A stretch of DNA of 64,000 nt from assembly GCA_954871525.1 (NCBI GenBank), contig OX940870.1, forward strand, positions 8,959,501 through 9,023,500, written 5' to 3'. The translations under genes were made by a program, and so were the position numbers. Position 1 is the stretch's first letter. The number at the start of each line of letters is the position of its first letter. The notes beneath the pieces are model-generated. The model was not told where the DNA came from. It did not search any database and saw only the letters and a list, made by a program, of their open reading frames with translations. Origin of the DNA: Parietaria judaica. Lineage: Eukaryota; Streptophyta; Magnoliopsida; Rosales; Urticaceae. Positions 58,567-64,000 of the stretch are shown in pieces.

Positions 58567-61500
58567 AGCCACTCCGTCATCGCGACCCACTCCGTCACTG
58601 CCAAGTGATGAACTCGCTCCACCGCGGTCATGGATATTCCCGACGTCGCTCCTCTTCTGATCAACAATGGGCTTCCTGGCTCATATTTCAAGCTCAACGG
58701 GAAAGAATTTTTTCCCATGGTCGATTTTTTCGAGAAAATAAGGATTCTTCTAGCTCAGGTTCTTCTTCGATTCCTCTGAATCCATTTCTCAAAAAAATTG
58801 ATCGTTGGAATTTCATGGGTATCGCTGAAATTATTGGCCATTGATTGTGAGATATTATTTGGTCCGTAGTGCTTATTTCCGGAATTACAATTCAATGGCA
58901 TATTGAAATTGCTCTCCTCGATCAAATATTATTAGATTGTTGGATTATTGGACTTCTCTTTGTTATGTTTTAAGCGATAATTGTTGGAGTGATTGATTTC
59001 AAGAGAAATATCTTTCAAATTCTTAATCTCTCAATCGGCTTCGTGTGAATTATCATCCTCTTTTCATGTCTCGATAAATCGTTGTGCTTGTGTTGTGTTG
59101 CCTGGTTTTTTTTGTATATTAGCGCCAATTATTGAGTATTTTTTACTTCTTAAGGTGCCGAGGAAATCATGTTCACATATGACGATATCTAGGTAGAAGA
59201 TTTGGAGAATATTAAAAACACTAAAACCACTCTGGTTTTATCATCTACAAAGACGTTAATGGCTGATACCAACAACTTGGAAAAACCTTGTTGACACACA
59301 CAATAACTAAAGAATTAGAGGCCGCTTATATCTCCTCAGTTGTTGACTCCGTAACAAATGTGTTTTCCGACTCTCTAGCAGATGATGACACATGATCGAT
59401 CAAAGGAAAGATTTAAAATCAAGAAACTGTGCTACCACAAGGAAATAGATTAAGGAAATACTTCTCGGGGTCGATTCTCTGGTGCCGGAACTTGCTCATC
59501 GCTCGCTGCTTCGTGCGTTTGCTTCGTCCATATCTAAGGAATAAAAGTGACTCCGACAAGTCTCCGGAGATGCAAGAAATTCTAGCCGGTTTGAAACGTA
59601 AAATCGCTAGCTCGCCAGGGCCTTCCAAGCGTCGAAAAGCTCCTCCCTCAGCCGAGAAGGACATTATTGAGGGCATTGTTCCTGAGTATCACTTGCTTGG
59701 AAACAGTCTAGCGCCGTCGCCACCCAGTCAACCTCCTTCTTCAAAGAATTTAGTTCTGACCGCAAATGCTCTAAGTGTCAAGTTCTACGACCTCGCTTCT
59801 GAAGAACAGTGGGAACATTGTTAACACCGGCCGATACACATGGAGAGATATCTCGAGATGCGCTCTTACGTAGGTACTAACTTTGATGAGTTTATCAAGG
59901 GCGCTAATTTGGATTTTCTGTTTACTAGTCTACGTCGTGCTTTTCTGGCCCTTTTGCAAGTCTTATTACAATCTCCAATCGGCCAGTAGATTGAAGACTA
60001 GCGACTAGTTTGGCAAAGCTTATGTAAGAGGTCATCTTATTGATTTTTCTTCTTCTGTTATTGCCACTATTATGAAATATCCAATTTTGGGAAAATATAT
60101 TCTGTACCACGATCGCCAGTTATCAAATCTTACTCCGATTTATCGTGTCCTCACTGGTGATGACTCCGGATTTCGGCCTCGAGGGACAATAGCTATTCCA
60201 GCAGCTCTCTTATCTCTTAAGTTCTTTGCATTATGGAGGGTTGCTATAGAAAACATCAGTCCATCATCGAACAATTTTCGGGTTACGATTAAAGTGCTCG
60301 TATAATGTACTATTTTGCGAAGGGTATTCCATTTGACTTGGGACGTTTTTTATATGAAAACGTCATGCAGTTTGCGAATGCTGGTTGGCCGGCTCAGAGT
60401 TTACCATCGCCCTGCTTCATCTCGGAGATTCTGATTTCTCAAGTGCCCGATATTGCTAATTCCGATGAAGCGATTCAAAACTCGTCGCAATGTCGACCAA
60501 CCAAGTAAGCCTATGCGAAGCACCCGGATCCAAGGTTTTAAATGCCTCTTGCCGATTTCGTTTCGCATTTTTCGTTTTATGGATATATCGCTTGCCGATG
60601 GGTATGCCGATGGAAAAATTGTAAAAAAAAAAGAAATACCGCATGCCGCATATACCGCACTTTTCGCATGGGCATACCGCATGCCGATGGGGTTTTCGAC
60701 GGATATTCTGTAAAAAAATATTTGAGTATTTAAGCAAGATATTTATATAAGTTCAAAACTACATATTTAATAAATACAAGATATTCGTAAATTAAATATG
60801 TAGGTGACATGTATAATATTAAGTCACTTTATTAGTTGAAGTGTATAATATTAAGCCAAATTATTATGTGTAGTGTATATGTATGTTAATTAAGTGTGTA
60901 ATATTAAGTGAATATGCATGTTAATTGTATATGTATGTTAACAAATTTAATATTAGTTGAAGTGTATAATATTAAATGAATATGTATATTAAGCGTATAT
61001 GTATGTTAGGTGAAGTTAATATGTATTCTAAGTGTATAATATTATTTGAAGTGTATAATATTAAGTTAAATTATTAGGTGAAGTGTATGTGTATTTTAAG
61101 TCTGAATGTGTGATATTAGTTGAATGAATAACAAAAAGTCTCACATTGATAGATGACAAGAGTTTAGTGATGTTTATATACCAAATATTAGTGACAAAGG
61201 CTTGGGCCCTTTGGGTCACAGGATTTTGTGGATGGGGGAGGACTCACACAAATGTTACACCACCACACGCGCGCGCCGCCGTGCCGTGCCGGGCCGGGGT
61301 GGGGTGGGGTGCTTTTGTGTGAGTATAATTATTTTTGCCAAAAGTTTAATTGGTATTTTTGCCAAAATCTACCGATTTTCCACACCCGTGCCCATGCAAA
61401 TTTCGCGAAATTTGGTAAAACGAAAGAGAAACGAAAGGGTTTTCGAACCGCATTTCTCCGTAAAACGAATTTCGCACGAATTTCGCATGGAAATTCGCAA

Positions 61501-61735
61501 AATTTTAAACCTTGCCCGGATCTGCATCCCACCAATGATGGTCCTTCATTACGCAACAAACATATCTCAGATTCTTTTGTTCCAAGTAAGCTTTTTCCTC
61601 GACGTTCTCCCAGCACTAAGGACAAGACAATGGTTAAACCATCAACAAGAAATAGCACAGGAAATAATCAAAGAATACAAATAAAATTGACGGATCCTTT
61701 TAGAGTGTGGTCAGAGATATTCCAAGATGCAACAT
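58567..61735 (+). pseudogene. Array copy 3: 5'-truncated unit, split by a hAT element
   Basis: It begins in the leader exon (CGACCCACTCCGTCACTGCC) without the promoter part. It has the second coding part at 59164, a longer open piece at 59429-59824 (GLKRKIASSPGPSKRRKAPP, nuclear-signal-like) and the domain remnants at 60072-60508. There, LPSPCFISEILISQVPDIAN is in frame where copy 1 carries stops. A hAT element (60531-61514) interrupts it. The tail resumes at 61515 with GGATCTGCATCCCACC and ends GGACAAGACAATGGTTAAAC and the unit junction. Several frameshifts remain. Confidence 0.6.
60531..61514. mobile_element. hAT-like non-autonomous element (984 bp), TSD CCCGGATC, empty site known
   Basis: The ends CAAGGTTTTAAA and TTTAAACCTTG are inverted repeats. 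The 8-mer CCCGGATC lies on both sides (60523-60530, 61515-61522). The paralogous position in copy 1 (near 56550-56560, CACTCAGATCTGCATC) lacks the insert, which fixes the boundaries. Sub-terminal words TTTCGCA and TGCCGA(T/C)G repeat on both arms, and the middle is AT-rich with ATGTATGTTA repeats. There is no transposase. The 160- and 266-codon frames crossing its right end are chance fusions. Confidence 0.9.
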
Positions 61736-61806
61736 GGAAAACTAATCCAAACAATCAGTTGAGATTATTTTTTGACAAAATTTGGGATTTAATGAAGAAA
61801 TTTGGG

Positions 61807-61885
<79 letters not shown>

Positions 61886-63101
61886 TAAAAATAAAAAAGA
61901 ATCCCTCGTTTTCTCTTTCAGATATCGTGAGCTCCTTCTCCTCGTTCTTCTTCGCGATTTTCTTCACCGAGCTCATCCTATTCGCTACACACCGATTATT
62001 TCTCAACCTATTCGTTCAAGAAATCTGATCACTATATAACCATCTCTCTCAAAAAACGAAAAAGTACCTCTAGATTTTTTATCGAGCTAAAGAATGAGGA
62101 AGAAAGCTTATCGGATCATGAAACTTGTCGACAAAGTAGAGAAGAAGGAACCACGCAACTGTTCATCATCGCGACCCACTCCGTCGCTGCCAAGTGATGA
62201 ACTCGCTCCACCATCGGTCATGGATTGCCCGACACCGCTCCTCCGCCGATCAACAATGGGCTTCCTCACTCATATTTCAAGCTCAACGAGAAAGAATTCT
62301 TTCCCATGGTCGATTTTGCCGAGAAAAGAGGGATCTTCTAGCTCAGTTTCTTCTTGGATTCCTCTGAATCTAATTCTCAGAAAAATTGATCGTTGGAATT
62401 TCATGGGTATCGCTGAAATTATTGGCCATTGATCGTGAGATATTATTTGGTCCGTAGTGCTTATGTTCGGAATTACAATTCAATGACATGTGGAATTTGC
62501 TCTACTCGATCAAATATTGTTGGATTATTGGACTTCTCTTATTATGTTTCAAGCGATAATTGTTGGAATGATTGATTTCAAGCGAAATATCTTTCAAATT
62601 CTTAATCTCTCAATCGGTTTCGTGTGAATTATCGTCATGTTTATATGTCTCCATGAATCGTTGTGCTAGTGTTGTGTTTCCTGGTTCTGTTGGTATATTT
62701 GCGCCAAGTATTGAGTATTTTTTCACTTCTTAGGGTGCCGAGGTAATCATGTTCCCATTTGACGATATCTAGGTAGAAGATTTGGAGAATGTTGAAAACA
62801 TTAAAATCACTCTAGTCTTATCATCTACAGACGTTAATGGCTGATACCAACAACTTGGAAAACCTTGTTGACACACACAATGTCTACGGTGATTCTGAGA
62901 TCAACACGGGTGCTGGAAAAATAGAGAACGGGTCATATTTTCATAATTAGAGGCCGCTTATCTCTCCTCGGTTTTTGCATCCGTAACAAATGTGTTTGTC
63001 GACTCTCTAGCAGATGATGACACATGATCGATCAAAGGAAAGATTTCGAATTCAAGAAACTGTGCTACCACAAGGAAAGAGATTAAGGGCCCTAATTAAT
63101 T
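61736..63101 (+). pseudogene. Array copy 4: unit truncated at its 3' end, ends at the bracketing repeat
   Basis: It starts with the S-motif (TTGAGATTATTTTTTGACAA, 61759), followed by a long (AAT)n expansion. A TATATAA word lies near 62034, the leader exon at 62180 and the second coding part at about 62745-63030. It breaks off after ACCACAAGGAAAGAGATTAA near 63086, where hAT-type GGGCCC text begins. Open frames are short (112 codons at 62094-62432) and disrupted. Confidence 0.55.
61808..61881. repeat. (AAT)n microsatellite
   Basis: About 24 AAT units followed by AAAAAT repeats. In copies 1 and 2 the same position has only a short A-rich tract, so this is a copy-specific expansion. It explains the poly-Asn and poly-Ile frames. 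Confidence 0.95.
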
Positions 63102-63420
63102 TGGTTAGCATAATTCAGAAATAATATAGTAAAGTGGGAATTAAGGGCCCTAATTAATTTGGAAATTGAGAGCCTAAATATTAAAGTTAAAAATATTTTA
63201 ATTAAATAAAAATTAGGGGCCTTAAATAATTTGAGAATTAAGGCTCCAAATATTAAAGTAGAGTCGTTATGAACTTATGATTATATTTTTTTGGGTCCTT
63301 AAATTTAATTTAAGTTATTTTAATATATGTAAAAAATTGATTTAATTCATTTTAGGGACCTTAAATTTGATTCTAGGGGCTCTAAATTTAATTTTTTTTT
63401 TCTACTATGGACAGGCGCCT
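63102..63420. mobile_element. hAT-derived sequence with the right copy of the bracketing repeat
   Basis: The 45-bp repeat (63102-63146) is followed by several GGGCCC, GGGGCC and AAGGCTCC words spaced through AT-rich text to about 63390. This is the same style as 28581-28759 and 53795-53830. It has no coding potential and no clean end. Confidence 0.4.
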
Positions 63421-63589
63421 ACTCCGCGTGCCCTCGAGCTCGACTCCGTAGGTACCGGACTGGTCTAATCCTATGCGGAGGGCCAACACAAAAAATAAAA
63501 ATAAAAAAAAGAATAAGAGTAAGAGTAAAAATCTAGAAGCTTATAGGTTTGAACGGTTAGGATCTCATGAAAAGAGAAGAACGAATCTT

Positions 63590-63679
63590 ATCGATCGTGC
63601 CACGTGGCATGCACATGAGTCGATAGATCTTCGGATATCGTTAACGTTACTCTCTCTCTCTCTGACTACTCCAATCTCC
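63590..63679 (+). promoter_or_regulatory. Presumed promoter-proximal region of the partial gene at 63680
   Basis: A perfect G-box CCACGTGG (CACGTG at 63601-63606) and a (CT)n tract at about 63650-63662 lie just ahead of the ATG. No convincing TATA box is seen. Function is inferred from position. Confidence 0.35.
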
Positions 63680-63934
63680 ATGGCTGTTTCTGCTTCACCT
63701 CTGAGCCAACAGATTCTACGCTTCTCCAACCCCAGCACCACTGCGATTCAATGGCTTCCCTCCAGAAATTCCTTGATCACCCGTTCCGATCTCTACTTCC
63801 GAAACTCGAATTCTCGCCGTCTCTCGTCGATCTCTCGCCCATTTTCGACTTCCAAGTCGACCCAGCCCAACACCGAGCCAGAGACCGCCGAGTCCTGCGT
63901 CGGCTTGGGTCTCCAGCTCTTCTCCAAAGGACGG
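63680..63934 (+). CDS. First exon of a probable organelle-targeted protein, cut by the window end
   Basis: The ATG at 63680 opens 85 codons up to a donor CGG|GTATTT at 63935. The first 60 or so residues (MAVSASPLSQQILRFSN...) are rich in Ser, Arg, Thr and Asn and poor in acidic residues, as in chloroplast or mitochondrial transit peptides. An acidic patch (EPETAES) and then CVGLGLQLFSKGR follow. The latter resembles the opening helix of a TPR repeat in small plastid TPR-like proteins, which I recall only loosely. The nominal upstream frame from 63473 is Lys/Asn-rich leader and was not chosen. The rest lies beyond the window. Confidence 0.6.
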
Positions 63935-64000
63935 GTATTTCCTTGCTCATTTTTCAGTGATTGTTTGTTAAAAAGCTTCAAGTTCCAATGAATAGTAGAG

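Noticed and set aside
61228..62039. 266- and 85-codon frames with poly-Ile or poly-Asn
   Set aside because: They fuse the end of a hAT insertion, an array unit and an AAT microsatellite. No coherent protein results.

Overview
The window is nuclear DNA of a flowering plant, probably a eudicot. The genes are split by short GT-AG introns, the spacers are very AT-rich, and dispersed repeats of several classes fill much of the rest. I cannot name the species from the sequence.

Three complete host genes and one partial gene can be supported. (1) A 23-exon gene on the minus strand (130-5962) encodes plastid isoamylase 3, the starch debranching enzyme. All GH13 catalytic residues are present and all joined exons stay in frame (744 aa). 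(2) A CBL-interacting protein kinase of the CIPK5/25 type lies on the plus strand (16396-18319, 470 aa). It is strikingly GC-rich and has two introns in a clade that is intronless in Arabidopsis. (3) A group IIa WRKY transcription factor (WRKY40/60-like) lies on the plus strand (45572-48036, 5 exons, 323 aa). (4) The first exon of a probable organelle-targeted protein starts at 63680 and runs off the right edge. The genes show no operon-like or obvious functional linkage.

The remaining DNA is a layered record of transposable elements, many with target-site duplications (TSDs) readable by eye. Foldback elements with terminal inverted repeats (TIRs) and 9-bp TSDs (Mutator-like non-autonomous elements) lie at 14152-14748, 19284-20438, 21865-23151 and 42074-42603. 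Relatives with less certain ends lie at 15872-16122, 21282-21853 and 43536-43989. A PIF/Harbinger-like element (21929-22746, TSD TAA) is nested inside one of them. hAT-like elements with 8-bp TSDs lie at 32420-37253, 38223-38718 and 60531-61514. The first of these was hit by a Ty1/copia retrotransposon (32458-36760, TSD GCCTT) that is now internally deleted, frameshifted and interrupted by a stop. A tRNA-derived SINE (26362-26602) has A and B boxes, a poly(A) tail and a 10-bp TSD. Probable solo LTRs lie at 49843-52000 (TSD ATGGC), 24149-24962 and 11355-12243.

The right end (about 52.3-63.4 kb) is the most unusual part. A minisatellite of 75-bp (25-codon) units and a hAT transposase C-terminal fragment are followed by a 9-kb block. 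In that block a roughly 2.6-kb unit is repeated head to tail about four times. Each unit has a leader, most with a TATA-like motif, and degenerate coding sequence resembling the 'putative plant transposon protein' domain. A 45-bp hAT-derived direct repeat brackets the block. I found no RNA gene, CRISPR array or prokaryotic feature.
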